This document shows positions 1 to 9,095 of a stretch of 54,236 bases of DNA, piece by piece (position 1 is the first letter of the stretch; every line of letters starts with the position of its first letter). A model generated the notes under the pieces. That model was not told the origin of the DNA. It made no database searches and worked only from the letters and a program-made list of their open reading frames with translations. The position numbers and the translations under genes are program-made. Location: positions 1 through 54,236 of the forward strand of contig JANMMM010000093.1 of the NCBI GenBank assembly GCA_031373225.1, read 5' to 3'. The DNA is from JANOYJ01 sp031373225. Lineage in GTDB: Bacteria > Pseudomonadota > Alphaproteobacteria > Rhizobiales > Rhizobiaceae.

Positions 1-190
1 CCAGCAATTCGTCCAGCGAGCCATAGGCCCGCTCAACCCCCAGCGCCGCCGCCCGCGCCGCGCCCCGTTCCGCCGTCGAGCCCAGCAAGCCCGCAATTGG
101 AATGCCCAGCCTTCGCAGCGCCTCGATATGCACGGTCCCAATAAAGCCTGTGCCGATAACGGCCGCGCCGATGCGGGTGAAATCAGTCAT
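1..190 (-). CDS. Gfo/Idh/MocA family oxidoreductase, N-terminal part
   Basis: The gene begins with ATG at 190 and runs leftward off the window, so only about 63 residues are visible. They open with a beta strand and the dinucleotide-binding motif GTGFIG near residues 13-18, followed by HIEALRRLG and a second strand. This is the usual start of NAD(P)-dependent sugar or inositol dehydrogenases of this family. It lies 27 bp after an SDR gene on the same strand, so the two are probably cotranscribed. The substrate cannot be read from this fragment. Confidence 0.8.
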   Translation of the reverse strand, partial: MTDFTRIGAAVIGTGFIGTVHIEALRRLGIPIAGLLGSTAERGAARAAALGVERAYGSLDELL

Positions 191-217
191 GACAATTTCT
201 TCCTGCCTGCCACATCG

Positions 218-946
218 TCACGCAATCGAATAGCCCCCGTCAATAGGCAGACAGACGCCCGTCATGAACCGCGCCGACGAGGAGGCGAGGAACAGGACCG
301 GCCCCGCAACATCCTCCGGCTGCCCCCAGCGCCCCATCGGCGTGCGCAGGTTCACAGCGGCCACGTGGGCGGGATCGGCGCGGCTCTTGGCCGATTGCTG
401 CGTGACGATGAAGCCCGGCGCGACCGCGTTGACGCGGATGCCGTCCGGCGCCCAGGCGATGGCGAGCGATTTGGTCAGCTGCGCCACGGCGGCTTTGCTC
501 GCGCCATAGGCCGGATTTCGCGGGCTGCCGAATGTCGCATACATGGAAGCGATGTTGATGAGGACACCGCGCTGCGCCTTCAGCTGCGGATAAAACGCTT
601 CCGCCATGCGGAATGTGCCGTGCAGGTTCACATTCACCACATGCTCGAAAAAGGACGGCTCCATCTCCTCGCCGCGCGAGGTGATGGCGGCGCAGTTGAC
701 GAGGATGTCGAGCAACCGGGTGCGGCGCGAGAGTTCGCGCACGGCTTTCAGATTGGTCACGTCGAGCTGCGTGTAGGCGAACCGCGCCCGGTCCTCTTCA
801 GCTGGCTCCGGCTCCGCTCCGGTGATGGCGACTGCCGCTCCGGCGTCCTGAAACTCACGGGCGATGGCAGCGCCTATGCCCGCGCGGCTCGCCCCGACTA
901 CCAGCACGCTTGCGCCGGAAAAATCAAAACTGCCTGAGCGCGTCAT
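218..946 (-). CDS. SDR family NAD(P)-dependent oxidoreductase
   Basis: This 242-residue protein is a classical short-chain dehydrogenase of normal length. The cofactor motif GASRAGIG is at residues 18-25, an NCAA version of the NNAG motif is at 84-87, and the catalytic triad is Ser134, Tyr147 and Lys151 (YGASK). The C-terminal DGGYSIA end is also typical. It lies between another SDR gene and a Gfo/Idh/MocA gene, all on the minus strand. This suggests a small catabolic operon for a sugar, polyol or hydroxy acid. The substrate is unknown. Confidence 0.9.
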   Translation of the reverse strand: MTRSGSFDFSGASVLVVGASRAGIGAAIAREFQDAGAAVAITGAEPEPAEEDRARFAYTQLDVTNLKAVRELSRRTRLLDILVNCAAITSRGEEMEPSFFEHVVNVNLHGTFRMAEAFYPQLKAQRGVLINIASMYATFGSPRNPAYGASKAAVAQLTKSLAIAWAPDGIRVNAVAPGFIVTQQSAKSRADPAHVAAVNLRTPMGRWGQPEDVAGPVLFLASSSARFMTGVCLPIDGGYSIA

Positions 947-1056
947 GACCCTCTCCCCAACTAAGCCTAGGGCTGGGCCGGTTCATCTGCAACAGGATTT
1001 TCATTCGCGGTGAAGTTGACCTCACCGGGAGTAGGGCGACGCGCGCGCTGCGCGAC

Positions 1057-1836
1057 TCAGCCAATTGCACCTGTCACCTGCTGTTCGAAATCGATTAGCG
1101 CGCCGCTCATGGGAACAGAGGCATCGCCAAGCAGAAACACCGCCAACCGCGCTGCTTCCTCCGCCGTGACCAGCCGGCCGAGCGGCAGGTTGGCAGCTTC
1201 CTCACTCTCCCATCCCGGCCCTCTTCCGAGAACTTCGGACTGCATTCGCTTCTCGCTCTCGGTCGCCACCCAGCCAAGGTTGATGCCGTTGACACGGATC
1301 CGGTCCGCCATATGCGCGTTTGCGGCGTTGCGCGTCAGCGTCGCCAGTGCGCCCTTGGTGGCGGAATAGATGGCAAGCTCCGCTCTGCCGCAATGGGCGT
1401 TCACTGACAGAATGTTGACAATCGATCCCGGCGCATTCCTCGTCAGCATATCCTTGATCGCCTCTTGCATCAGCAAGAATGAGGCGCGGGCATTGACTGC
1501 AAACAGCTCATCCCAGATGGCTTGCGTGCCCGTGACGAATGACCCTCGGGTGGTCAGTCCAGCGGCATTCACCAGCCCGTCAATCCGGCCAAAGCGCGCC
1601 AATGCCGCAGCGGCGATGACAGCGGGGGCGGCGGTGTCTGCGAGATCGGCGGTGACACAATACAGCGCGCTCCCGACATTCAGTTCCGCTGCCGCCCGTT
1701 GAAGCCCCGGTTCGTCACGGTCCGTCAGCACCAGCGCCCCGGCTCCCTCTTCAACAGCCCGCCGCGCGACCGCCAAGCCTATGCCGCTGGCGGTGCCTGT
1801 CACCAGAATCACCTTTTCGGACAGACCCATTTCCAT
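1057..1836 (-). CDS. SDR family oxidoreductase
   Basis: This is a 259-residue short-chain dehydrogenase. TGTASGIG (residues 13-20) binds the cofactor, NAAG is at 90-93, and Ser144, Tyr157 and Lys161 (YSATK) form the active site. An in-frame ATG two codons after the chosen start is equally possible. A 110-bp gap with no gene separates it from the next SDR gene downstream on the same strand. It is probably the first gene of the SDR-SDR-Gfo/Idh/MocA set, transcribed away from kefF. The reaction is likely NAD(P)-linked alcohol or ketone oxidoreduction; the substrate cannot be told. Confidence 0.9.
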   Translation of the reverse strand: MEMGLSEKVILVTGTASGIGLAVARRAVEEGAGALVLTDRDEPGLQRAAAELNVGSALYCVTADLADTAAPAVIAAAALARFGRIDGLVNAAGLTTRGSFVTGTQAIWDELFAVNARASFLLMQEAIKDMLTRNAPGSIVNILSVNAHCGRAELAIYSATKGALATLTRNAANAHMADRIRVNGINLGWVATESEKRMQSEVLGRGPGWESEEAANLPLGRLVTAEEAARLAVFLLGDASVPMSGALIDFEQQVTGAIG

Positions 1837-1982
1837 GCGCGTTCCCCTTCTGCGGACGCCGGCTTCCTGCGGTTGCCCGCCGCTTTCAACAGCCTTATGC
1901 CGACAACTGAAGTGCGGCGGTTGCTTTTCCCGGCCAGAGGCCCAATCTAACTGTCAGCGATCTGTTGCAAAGCCCGGTGGAC

Positions 1983-2612
1983 ATGCCAAAACAGAAAAAA
2001 ATCCTCATCCTCTTCGCCCATCCGCGCCTTTCCACCTCCGTGGTGCAGACGGCGATGCTGAAAGCAATTGACGGTCTGGAGAATGTCACCTTCCACGACC
2101 TCTACGCCGCCTATCCGGACTTCCTCATCGATGTGAAGCGCGAACAGGAGCTGCTTCTGGCGCACGACATTTTCGTCTTCCAGCATCCGTTCTACTGGTA
2201 TTCCTCGCCTGCCATCATCAAGGAATGGCTGGATCTGGTTTTGGAAAACGGCTGGGCCTATGGGACCGGCGGGTCGAAGCTGCACCGGAAATTTATGATG
2301 AACGCGGTGTCGACCGGCGGCAACCGCGAGGCCTATCACAGGAGCGGGCGCAACCGGTTTGAAATTTCACACCTGCTCGCGCCGTTTGACCAGAGCGCAC
2401 ATCTGTGCGGTATGGCCTATCTGGCGCCCTTCGTCATCCACACCGGGCGGCATATGAGCGCGGCGGAGCTGTCGGGCGAGGCGGAGAATTACCGCGAGCT
2501 GCTGGCGGATCTGCGCGACGGTCGCGCCGATCCGTTGAAGCGGCTCGCCAAGGGCTATGACCTGCCGAAGGCGTTTGGCGCGCTGGCGGCGAGGGCTGAA
2601 CATGCATCTTGA
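1983..2612 (+). CDS. kefF: KefF-like NAD(P)H:quinone oxidoreductase (flavodoxin fold)
   Basis: This 209-residue protein has the Flavodoxin_2 fold. It opens with ILILFAHPRLSTS, the FMN phosphate region, and carries the block QHPFYWYSSP...KEWLDLVLENGWAYG, typical of the KefF/MdaB family. The ATG at 1983 is preferred over an upstream in-frame TTG at 1965. The last codons overlap the start of the KefC-type antiporter by 11 bp, so the two are translationally coupled. In the known systems KefF is a cytoplasmic quinone reductase that also activates the potassium efflux channel during electrophile stress. That role is inferred here from the pairing. Confidence 0.85.
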   Translation: MPKQKKILILFAHPRLSTSVVQTAMLKAIDGLENVTFHDLYAAYPDFLIDVKREQELLLAHDIFVFQHPFYWYSSPAIIKEWLDLVLENGWAYGTGGSKLHRKFMMNAVSTGGNREAYHRSGRNRFEISHLLAPFDQSAHLCGMAYLAPFVIHTGRHMSAAELSGEAENYRELLADLRDGRADPLKRLAKGYDLPKAFGALAARAEHAS

Positions 2613-4461
2613 GGATTTCCTGCTCGGCGCTTTCGTCTATCTCGCCGCCGCCGTCATCGCCGCGCCCATCGCCATGCGGTTAGGCCTCGGCTCGGTGCTC
2701 GGCTATCTTGTTGCGGGCATCGTCATTGGCCCATCGGTCAGCGGCCTGATCGGCGGCAATGAGGGCCAGAGCGTCATGCATTTCGCCGAGTTCGGCGTCA
2801 TCGTCATGCTGTTTCTGGTCGGACTGGAATTGCAGCCTTCGAAACTCTGGGATTTGCGGCGGCCGATTCTCGGGCTGGGCGGATTGCAGGTGGCGGGCAG
2901 CGCAGCGGGGATCGGCGGCGCGGCGCTGCTGCTTGGTTTTGAGTGGAAGGCGGCGCTGACCATCGGGCTTGTGCTGGCGCTGTCGTCCACGGCGATTGTC
3001 CTGCAAAGCATGCAGGAGCGCGGGCTGATGAAAACGTCTGTCGGGCAATCGACCTTTTCGGTGCTCCTGTTTCAGGACATATCCGTCATCCCGATGCTGG
3101 CGCTTCTGCCGCTGCTGGCTGTGCACGGGGCCAGCGGCGATGAAAGTAACAGCCTCATCGCGGGTCTGCCCGCATGGGCGCAGACGCTGGCGGTGCTGGG
3201 CGCGGTGGCGGCGATCATCCTTGCCGGGCGCTATCTGATGCGGCCCCTGTTCCGCATCGTCGCAGGGGCGAAAATACGGGAAATCTTTGTGGCGTTCGCG
3301 CTCCTGATTGTTGTCGGCATCACGCTGCTGATGCAGCTGGTGGGCTTGTCGGCGGCGCTGGGCACGTTCCTCGCGGGCGTGGTGCTGGCGGAAAGCGAAT
3401 ACAGGCATGAGCTGGAGCAGGACCTTGACCCGTTCAAAGGCCTGCTGCTGGCGGTGTTTTTCATCGCCGTCGGGGCGGGAATTGATTTCGGCCTCTTGAT
3501 GAGCGAGCCGGTGAAGATCATTTCCTATGTGCTCGGCTTTGTCCTCATCAAACTGATTGTCCACTTCCTCGTCGCCAAACTCTTTCGCATCCCGACGCCT
3601 GACGCTTCGCGCTTCTCCTTCATGCTGGCGCAGGGCGGCGAGTTTGCTTTTGTGCTGATTTCATTTGTCGCGGGGCTAGGACTTCTCGGAGTTGCCGACG
3701 CCGGAATGCTGGTGGCGGTCGTTGCCATATCCATGGCCCTCGCGCCGCTGCTGATCATTTTCGAGGAGAAGGTGATCCAGCCGCTGTTCGCGCGCGGAGG
3801 CGTGCTGCGCGAGCCGGACGTGATTGACGAGACCGAGGCCAAAGTCATCATCGCCGGCTATGGCCGCTTCGGCATGACGGTCGGGCGCTTGCTGCAGGCC
3901 AACGGGTTCAAGTCTGTCGTGCTGGATCACGACACCGAGCAGATCGACGCGCTGCGCAGGTTTGGCATTAAACTGTTCTATGGCGACGCCTCCCGCATCG
4001 ACCTGTTGGAGGCGGCGGGCGCGCGCGAGGCGCAGATTCTGGTCGTGGCGGTGGATGACCGCGACAAGGCCAGTGAAATCGCCGCCGCCGCGCAGAAGAA
4101 CTTTCCGAACCTGCGCATTTTCGCCCGCGTCTTTGACCGGGTGCACGCCTATGAGATGGTCAATGCCGGTGTGAAGGACTTTTACCGCGAGGTGTTCGAC
4201 GCCTCGGTGCAGATGGGCGAGGACGCTTTGGTGGCGCTCGGCAAACACCCATATGAGGCGCACCGCGCCGCGCTGCTGTTCAAGGCGCATGACGAGGAGC
4301 TGTTGCACCGGGCGGCGGCGCTTCAGGGCGACACAGCGGCGCTGATCGACATCGCGCGCAAGGGACGGGCGGAGATTTCCAACGTGCTCGACGCGGACCG
4401 GACGGGCACGCCGGTCAGTTCGGAGGAGGCGTGGATCGCGAAGGAGCGGCCGGATCAGTGA
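2602..4461 (+). CDS. kefC: KefB/KefC-type CPA2 monovalent cation:proton antiporter
   Basis: The protein is 619 residues from the ATG at 2602; an extended upstream reading is not needed. Roughly residues 1-390 form many hydrophobic helices of the Na+/H+ exchanger fold. A cytoplasmic RCK/TrkA-N domain follows, with the nucleotide motif AGYGRFG near 418-424. KefC-type proteins export K+ in exchange for H+ and are gated by glutathione adducts binding the RCK domain. The overlapping upstream kefF-like gene supports this. Its 3' end overlaps the convergent vapC gene by 7 bp. Confidence 0.92.
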   Translation: MHLEDFLLGAFVYLAAAVIAAPIAMRLGLGSVLGYLVAGIVIGPSVSGLIGGNEGQSVMHFAEFGVIVMLFLVGLELQPSKLWDLRRPILGLGGLQVAGSAAGIGGAALLLGFEWKAALTIGLVLALSSTAIVLQSMQERGLMKTSVGQSTFSVLLFQDISVIPMLALLPLLAVHGASGDESNSLIAGLPAWAQTLAVLGAVAAIILAGRYLMRPLFRIVAGAKIREIFVAFALLIVVGITLLMQLVGLSAALGTFLAGVVLAESEYRHELEQDLDPFKGLLLAVFFIAVGAGIDFGLLMSEPVKIISYVLGFVLIKLIVHFLVAKLFRIPTPDASRFSFMLAQGGEFAFVLISFVAGLGLLGVADAGMLVAVVAISMALAPLLIIFEEKVIQPLFARGGVLREPDVIDETEAKVIIAGYGRFGMTVGRLLQANGFKSVVLDHDTEQIDALRRFGIKLFYGDASRIDLLEAAGAREAQILVVAVDDRDKASEIAAAAQKNFPNLRIFARVFDRVHAYEMVNAGVKDFYREVFDASVQMGEDALVALGKHPYEAHRAALLFKAHDEELLHRAAALQGDTAALIDIARKGRAEISNVLDADRTGTPVSSEEAWIAKERPDQ

Positions 4462-4868
4462 AGGCTCGGCCGCCAGAGCCGGAGTGGAACGTGCCGCGCC
4501 ATGTAAAGAAAGTCCCGGTCGGCGGTCAACATTGTCAGTCTGTGCCGAATGCAAAGCTGTGCCAGAAGCGCGTCAACCGTTCCCACTTGCACCCCAGCAT
4601 TTCTGCAGGCGTTTTTCAGGTCCGCAGCCTCGATATGGTCGCTTTTGCCCGGGAAAAGGAATGACAGGCTGGAGAACTGATCTATAAGCGCAGCGCGCCG
4701 TTTTGGTCCGGCTATGCCTTGGAGCACTTCCTGCAACACCAGCCCGGTTGTGAGCACCTGCGTTCCGTCAGCAAGTGCGCGCGCGAGCGCCTGTGTCTCT
4801 GGAGTGTCGGGAGGGGTGTCGCGGCGCAGCGCCAGCGACCATACGCTGGTGTCAACAAACAGACTCAC
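4455..4868 (-). CDS. vapC: VapC-type PIN domain toxin
   Basis: This 137-residue PIN-domain ribonuclease starts at a GTG at 4868 that overlaps the vapB stop as GTGA. The acidic residues of the PIN active site are visible: Asp6 (FVDTSVW), Glu47 (LQEVL), Asp99 (GTVDALLAQ) and Asp116 (TADRDF). VapC toxins cleave tRNA or rRNA when freed from VapB. The small antitoxin upstream and the coupled start fit a type II module. The RNA target is unknown. Confidence 0.9.
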   Translation of the reverse strand: MSLFVDTSVWSLALRRDTPPDTPETQALARALADGTQVLTTGLVLQEVLQGIAGPKRRAALIDQFSSLSFLFPGKSDHIEAADLKNACRNAGVQVGTVDALLAQLCIRHRLTMLTADRDFLYMARHVPLRLWRPSLH

Positions 4869-5065
4869 TTCCGGGAACGCTCGGCTTTGTAGTCATAGCC
4901 GGGCTGCCAGTCGAACTTGCCGAATAGTTCAAGCATGTTCTTTTGACTTCGCCTCGCGACGAATTCCTCAAGCGCCATCGTCACAGCGTCTTTCTTCGAC
5001 CGCTTTCCGCTCAACTCCACCGCCTTTTCAAGCAGCGCTTGATCTATGTCGAGATTGGTGGCCAT
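4865..5065 (-). CDS. vapB: VapB-type antitoxin
   Basis: This 66-residue protein starts at ATG 5065, seven to eight bases after an AGGAG ribosome site; a longer reading from a TTG at 5083 is unlikely. The N-terminus (MATNLDIDQALLEKAVELSG) with RSKKDAVTMALEEFVARR has the ribbon-helix-helix look of the VapB/DUF2191 group. The basic, aromatic C-terminal tail would wrap the toxin. It precedes vapC with overlapping stop and start codons, so it probably neutralises VapC and represses the operon. Confidence 0.88.
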   Translation of the reverse strand: MATNLDIDQALLEKAVELSGKRSKKDAVTMALEEFVARRSQKNMLELFGKFDWQPGYDYKAERSRK

Positions 5066-5081
5066 GTGCAAACTCCTGCAC
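5066..5081 (-). promoter_or_regulatory. Inverted repeat over the vapB ribosome-binding site
   Basis: GTGCA-AACTCC-TGCAC is a perfect inverted repeat with 5-bp arms, directly before the vapB ATG and enclosing its AGGAG. It could be an operator for VapB autoregulation or an mRNA hairpin hiding the ribosome site. The role is inferred from position only. Confidence 0.4.
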
Positions 5082-5130
5082 AATGATTAGCACAAAGAAA
5101 GCTCGGGAACAAGGAAATCTTGCGAACCCG

Positions 5131-6189
5131 CTAATCCCCCAGCACCATCAAACTCTCCCGGTCAAAAGCCAGGGTCACCACATCCCCGTGTTTCGGCGGC
5201 GGGCTTGTGGGGTCGTTGAATGTGTCGAAGGCGATGACCGCACCGCCCGCATTGACTTTTATGCGCAGGACTGAGCCGAGGAACTCAATGCCGGTGATTT
5301 TTCCGGACATTTTCACGTCGCCTTTTTCGCTTTTCAAGCTGATGGTTTCCGGGCGCAGCGCGAAGGTCAGGCTTGAACCCTTCGTGGCGGAGGCGGGGAG
5401 TTTGAGGCCGGACACTTCGACGCCGTTGAGATCAATTTCGCCCTTTGCCGGATCGGTCACCGTTCCGCTCAGCATCGACAGCGTGCCGACGAACTGCGCC
5501 ACGAATCTTGTGGCCGGGCGGTTGTAGATTTCGAACGGCGTGCCGATCTGGTCGGCGACGCCCTGATGCATGACGACGACGCGGTCGGAGATGGACAGCG
5601 CCTCCTCCTGATCGTGGGTGACGAAGATGGCGGTGATGCCGAGGCGCTGCTGGATGGCGCGCATCTCCTCGCGCAGCGACACGCGGATTTTCGCGTCGAG
5701 CGCCGACAGCGGTTCGTCGAGAAGGAGAACGCGCGGGCGCACGGCAAGCGCTCTTGCCAGCGCGACGCGCTGCTGCTGGCCGCCGGAGAGCTGGAACGGG
5801 TAGCGGTCGCCCAGCTCCTCAAGGCCGATCAGTTTCAGCATTTCGCCGACCCGCACATCAATGTCCGCGCGGTTTTCGCCGGCCACTTTCAGGCCAAAGC
5901 CGACATTCTGCGCGACGGTCAGATTCGGAAACAATGCGTAGGCCTGAAACATCATGCCGATATTGCGCTGGCTCGGCTTCAGCCCGACGACATCTTTGCC
6001 GTCTATGCGGATATTTCCAGTCGTCGGCGTTTCAAACCCGGCGACCATGCGCAGCACAGTGGTCTTGCCGCAGCCGGAGGGGCCGAGCAGCGAGACGAAC
6101 TCGCCCTTGTCGATGTTGAGGGAAAAATCTTTGACCACGCGGTTCGGGCCGAAGCTCTTTTCCAGATGTTCGATTTCAAGAAAAGCCAT
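5131..6189 (-). CDS. ABC importer ATP-binding protein (PotA/FbpC-like)
   Basis: This 352-residue ATPase has Walker A GPSGCGKT at residues 36-43, signature LSGGQ at 134-138, Walker B VLLLDEP at 154-160 and the switch His192. A C-terminal ~110-residue region matches the TOBE domain of importers in the polyamine/iron/2-aminoethylphosphonate class. It is the last gene of a minus-strand operon and starts exactly where the second permease ends (shared base 6189). It drives uptake through the two permeases. The substrate is not defined by this subunit. Confidence 0.93.
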   Translation of the reverse strand: MAFLEIEHLEKSFGPNRVVKDFSLNIDKGEFVSLLGPSGCGKTTVLRMVAGFETPTTGNIRIDGKDVVGLKPSQRNIGMMFQAYALFPNLTVAQNVGFGLKVAGENRADIDVRVGEMLKLIGLEELGDRYPFQLSGGQQQRVALARALAVRPRVLLLDEPLSALDAKIRVSLREEMRAIQQRLGITAIFVTHDQEEALSISDRVVVMHQGVADQIGTPFEIYNRPATRFVAQFVGTLSMLSGTVTDPAKGEIDLNGVEVSGLKLPASATKGSSLTFALRPETISLKSEKGDVKMSGKITGIEFLGSVLRIKVNAGGAVIAFDTFNDPTSPPPKHGDVVTLAFDRESLMVLGD

Positions 6190-6977
6190 CAGCGCTGCGC
6201 CTGTGTGTGTCTGGAGAAAATTGTGACCAGCTGAATGAGCCCCATGCAGCCCCAGGTGATGCCGAACGAAATCACGGCGAGCGCGGCGGGCTCATAGGCC
6301 TTGTTGCCGCCCATCCAGACCATGAAGGGGCCGAAGGCCGGGCGGTTCAAAAGCGCGGCGATGACATATTCGCCGATGACAATGGCGAAGGTCAGGAACG
6401 CGCCGGACAGCACGGCCACCAGCACGTTGGGAAGAATAATCCGGCCAAGAATCGTGCCCCAGCCCGCGCCAAGCGACTGGGCGGCTTCGGTGAGGGTCTG
6501 AACATCGAGCGTGCGCAATCCCGTGTCCACCGCGCGGTACATGTAGGGCAGCGAGAGTACGACGTAGCCGAGCATCAGAAGCACATTGGTGCCCGCCGCG
6601 CTTCCGGTCAGCGGCAGCCAGCTCGATGTGTTGTAAAGGCGGATGTAACCGAAGACGATGACGATCGGCGGGATGACCAGCGGCAGCAGCGTGATGAACT
6701 CAATCAGCGGCCGCGCGTTGGGCAGCTTGAGCCGGACCCAGAAGGCGGTGGGCGTGACGATCAGGACGCCGACAACAATCGTGACCAGCGCCATGATGAT
6801 CGAGTAGGTGAACGTCGCCAGGAACTCAGGGTCGGCGAAAACGTTGCGGTAGGCGTCGAACGAATAGACGCCGCGCCGGGCGCGCAGCGAGAATTCAAAC
6901 ATGCCGGCGAGCGGCAGGAAGAAATACAGGAGGCTGACAATGAAGATGACCCAGGACCAGAAGCGCGGCGTTCTCAT
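6189..6977 (-). CDS. ABC transporter permease (second inner-membrane subunit)
   Basis: From the ATG at 6977 the protein is 262 residues; the longer open frame upstream runs out of frame through the neighbouring permease and is not real. It has about six hydrophobic helices and the EAA loop TEAAQSLGAGW...ILPNV, which docks on the ATPase. The start overlaps the preceding permease stop as ATGA. It is a binding-protein-dependent transport permease, probably forming a heterodimer with the gene before it. Confidence 0.92.
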   Translation of the reverse strand: MRTPRFWSWVIFIVSLLYFFLPLAGMFEFSLRARRGVYSFDAYRNVFADPEFLATFTYSIIMALVTIVVGVLIVTPTAFWVRLKLPNARPLIEFITLLPLVIPPIVIVFGYIRLYNTSSWLPLTGSAAGTNVLLMLGYVVLSLPYMYRAVDTGLRTLDVQTLTEAAQSLGAGWGTILGRIILPNVLVAVLSGAFLTFAIVIGEYVIAALLNRPAFGPFMVWMGGNKAYEPAALAVISFGITWGCMGLIQLVTIFSRHTQAQR

Positions 6978-7849
6978 TTCATCCACCGTTCGGCTCTGGC
7001 GCGCAGCACGATGTAAACAATATTGGCGATGCCGGTGATGACGATCATGCCGAAAGCGATGGCATAGCCGAGATGAGGGTTCTGCAGCGTGTCGCCGCGG
7101 ATCTGCGCGAAAAGTTTGATCGGCACGATGGTGAGCGACGATCCGGTGAGCGCCATGGCGGTCGCCACCGCGCCGAACGCGTTGGCGAACAGCAGCGCGA
7201 AAGTTCCAAGCAGCGACGGCCACAGAACCGGAAAGGCGACCATGCGCCAATATTGCAGGCCGCTCGCGCCGAGGCATTCCGCCGCCTCGCGCCATTCGCG
7301 CTTCAGCCCGTCCAGCGCCGGGGTGATGATGAGCACCATCAGCGGGATCTGGAAATAGAGATAGACCATGCACAGGCCGAAGAAGCTGATGAGATTGAAG
7401 CCCGTTGCGTAAATGTTGACCCCGAACACTTCGCGCATCACGACGGTGATGAGGCCGAGGCGGCCGAGCGTGGCGATGAAGGCGAAGGAGAGCGGCACGC
7501 CGGCGAAATTCGAGGCGACGCCGGAAAATGTCATCACGGCGCTGCGAAGCGCCTTCGGCAGGCCGCCATGGATCACCGCCGCCGCCAGCAGAAAGCCGAT
7601 GAGGCAGCCGAGCAGCGCGGTGATGGCGCTGATTTTCATCGACACATAAAAGGGCCCGGTGATGCTCGGATCGGCAAGGCCGGCCACATTCTCAAGGGTG
7701 AACCGCCCAGCGGGATTCTGAAACGCGCCGAGCACGATGTGCATCGTCGGCAGAACAAGGAACAGAAGCGCGAACAACAGGAACGGCGCAAGGCCCAGCC
7801 AGCGCGTTAAAGACCCAAACAATGCTGTGCTGGCGTTCGCTTTCGTCAT
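6974..7849 (-). CDS. ABC transporter permease (first inner-membrane subunit)
   Basis: This 291-residue integral membrane protein has about six transmembrane helices and the coupling-loop motif REAAECLGASG, the EAA signature of importer permeases. It follows the solute-binding gene after 63 bp that include a strong hairpin, and it overlaps the next permease by 4 bp. The arrangement binding protein, permease, permease, ATPase is complete and in the usual order for Fbp/Pot/PhnSTUV-type importers. Confidence 0.92.
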   Translation of the reverse strand: MTKANASTALFGSLTRWLGLAPFLLFALLFLVLPTMHIVLGAFQNPAGRFTLENVAGLADPSITGPFYVSMKISAITALLGCLIGFLLAAAVIHGGLPKALRSAVMTFSGVASNFAGVPLSFAFIATLGRLGLITVVMREVFGVNIYATGFNLISFFGLCMVYLYFQIPLMVLIITPALDGLKREWREAAECLGASGLQYWRMVAFPVLWPSLLGTFALLFANAFGAVATAMALTGSSLTIVPIKLFAQIRGDTLQNPHLGYAIAFGMIVITGIANIVYIVLRARAERWMK

Positions 7850-7867
7850 GTGCGTCCCGGCAGTTGA

Positions 7868-7897
7868 GGCCCCGCCCTCCGTTCAGAAGGCGGGGCC
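7868..7897 (-). other. Intergenic stem-loop between binding-protein and permease genes
   Basis: GGCCCCGCC and GGCGGGGCC form a perfect 9-bp GC stem around a 12-base loop. On the transcribed strand no T-run follows, so it is unlikely to be a full terminator. Such stems after a binding-protein gene commonly protect the upstream mRNA from 3' decay, giving more binding protein than permease. That role is inferred. Confidence 0.6.
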
Positions 7898-7912
7898 GTA
7901 GGCAGGATCAGA

Positions 7913-9028
7913 TCACTTGACGGTCGCGCCGACCATGGCGTCCCAGCCGGTCGTCACAACTTCCTTGTTCGCGCCCTGCTCCTCAACAGTCGGGAACACG
8001 GCGGCCGCATAGGCTTCAGCAGGCGGCAGCTTGGCAAGCAGATCAGCGGGGATTTTGCCGGCTTTCGACATGGCGTCGAAACGCGCCGGGTGGCAGTAGC
8101 CCTTCAGCCAGGCCAGCTGGCCCTCGTCGGAGTAAAGATGCTCCATCCAGAGTTTTGCGGCGTTCGGATGCGGCGCGTAGGCACTGATCGCCTGCACGTA
8201 GACGCCGGCCAGAACGCCGGACTTCGGCACGATGACCTCCATCGGCGGATTGCCCTTCAGACTGTCGCGCCACGCGAGCAGATTATAGTCCCAGGCCGCG
8301 ACAATCGGCGTCTGCCCTTGAGCGATGGTGCCGGACTTGGCGGAGACCGGCACGAAATTGCCCGCCTTGTTCAGCTCCGCCATGAATTCAAGACCCTTGG
8401 TCCCCGAATCCTTGCCGGGCGCCGCGCCGCGCGACATGCCGGCGGACAGGATGGCGAGAATGGCCTGATTTGACGCTTTCGGATCGCCGGTCAGGGCGAC
8501 GGAATTGGCATATTCCGGCTTGAGCAGGTCGGCCCAGTCGGCGGGCATGGTCTTGACGAGGTCCTTGTTCACGCCAAACGCCATGACGCCGTAATAGTCG
8601 CCATACCAATGGCCGTCGGCGTCCTTGATATTGTCCGGAATCTCAGCCCAGGTCGCGACCTTGTAGGGCTGGGTCAGGCCGTCGGCCTTGGAGGTCGGGC
8701 CGAATGCGAGGCCAACGTCGATCACGTCCGGCGCCTGCGGGCCTTTATTGTCCTTGTTTGCCTTGATCGCCTCAATTTCGTCGGCGGAGCCGGCGTCCGG
8801 GTTCAGCTCGTTGACCTTTATGTCGGGATATTTGGCCTTGAACCCGTCAATGACGCCGCCATAGCCGCACCAGTCGTGCGGAAGGGCGATAACTGTCAAC
8901 TCGCCTTCGGTCTTTGCGGCGGCCATGAGTTCGTCCATCGACTGGCCGAAGGACGGGACGCTGAGCGAGGCGGCAAGCGCCGATCCTGCGGCGAGCGAGG
9001 CGATAAATTTTCTTGTGAGTGTCATCAT
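7913..9028 (-). CDS. ABC transporter periplasmic substrate-binding protein
   Basis: The 371-residue product begins with a signal peptide (two possible adjacent ATG starts, a KF pair, hydrophobic run, cleavage near residue 28). The mature part has the look of a family-1 extracellular solute-binding protein of the PotD/AfuA/PhnS group: an early GELTVIALP strand, a PDVIDVG strand and a GWDAMVG end. It heads the importer operon. The group takes ferric iron, polyamines, thiamine or aminoethylphosphonate; no residue seen here settles which. Confidence 0.88.
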   Translation of the reverse strand: MMTLTRKFIASLAAGSALAASLSVPSFGQSMDELMAAAKTEGELTVIALPHDWCGYGGVIDGFKAKYPDIKVNELNPDAGSADEIEAIKANKDNKGPQAPDVIDVGLAFGPTSKADGLTQPYKVATWAEIPDNIKDADGHWYGDYYGVMAFGVNKDLVKTMPADWADLLKPEYANSVALTGDPKASNQAILAILSAGMSRGAAPGKDSGTKGLEFMAELNKAGNFVPVSAKSGTIAQGQTPIVAAWDYNLLAWRDSLKGNPPMEVIVPKSGVLAGVYVQAISAYAPHPNAAKLWMEHLYSDEGQLAWLKGYCHPARFDAMSKAGKIPADLLAKLPPAEAYAAAVFPTVEEQGANKEVVTTGWDAMVGATVK

Positions 9029-9095
9029 AGGCTCCCTGTTTCCCGCTATGATTCAAGCGGCGATGCCGCTGATTAGCCGGGTTATCTGACAGTCC

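Noticed and set aside
6978..7373. N-terminal extension of the second permease
   Set aside because: It lies wholly within the first permease gene and is Arg/His-rich shadow sequence.
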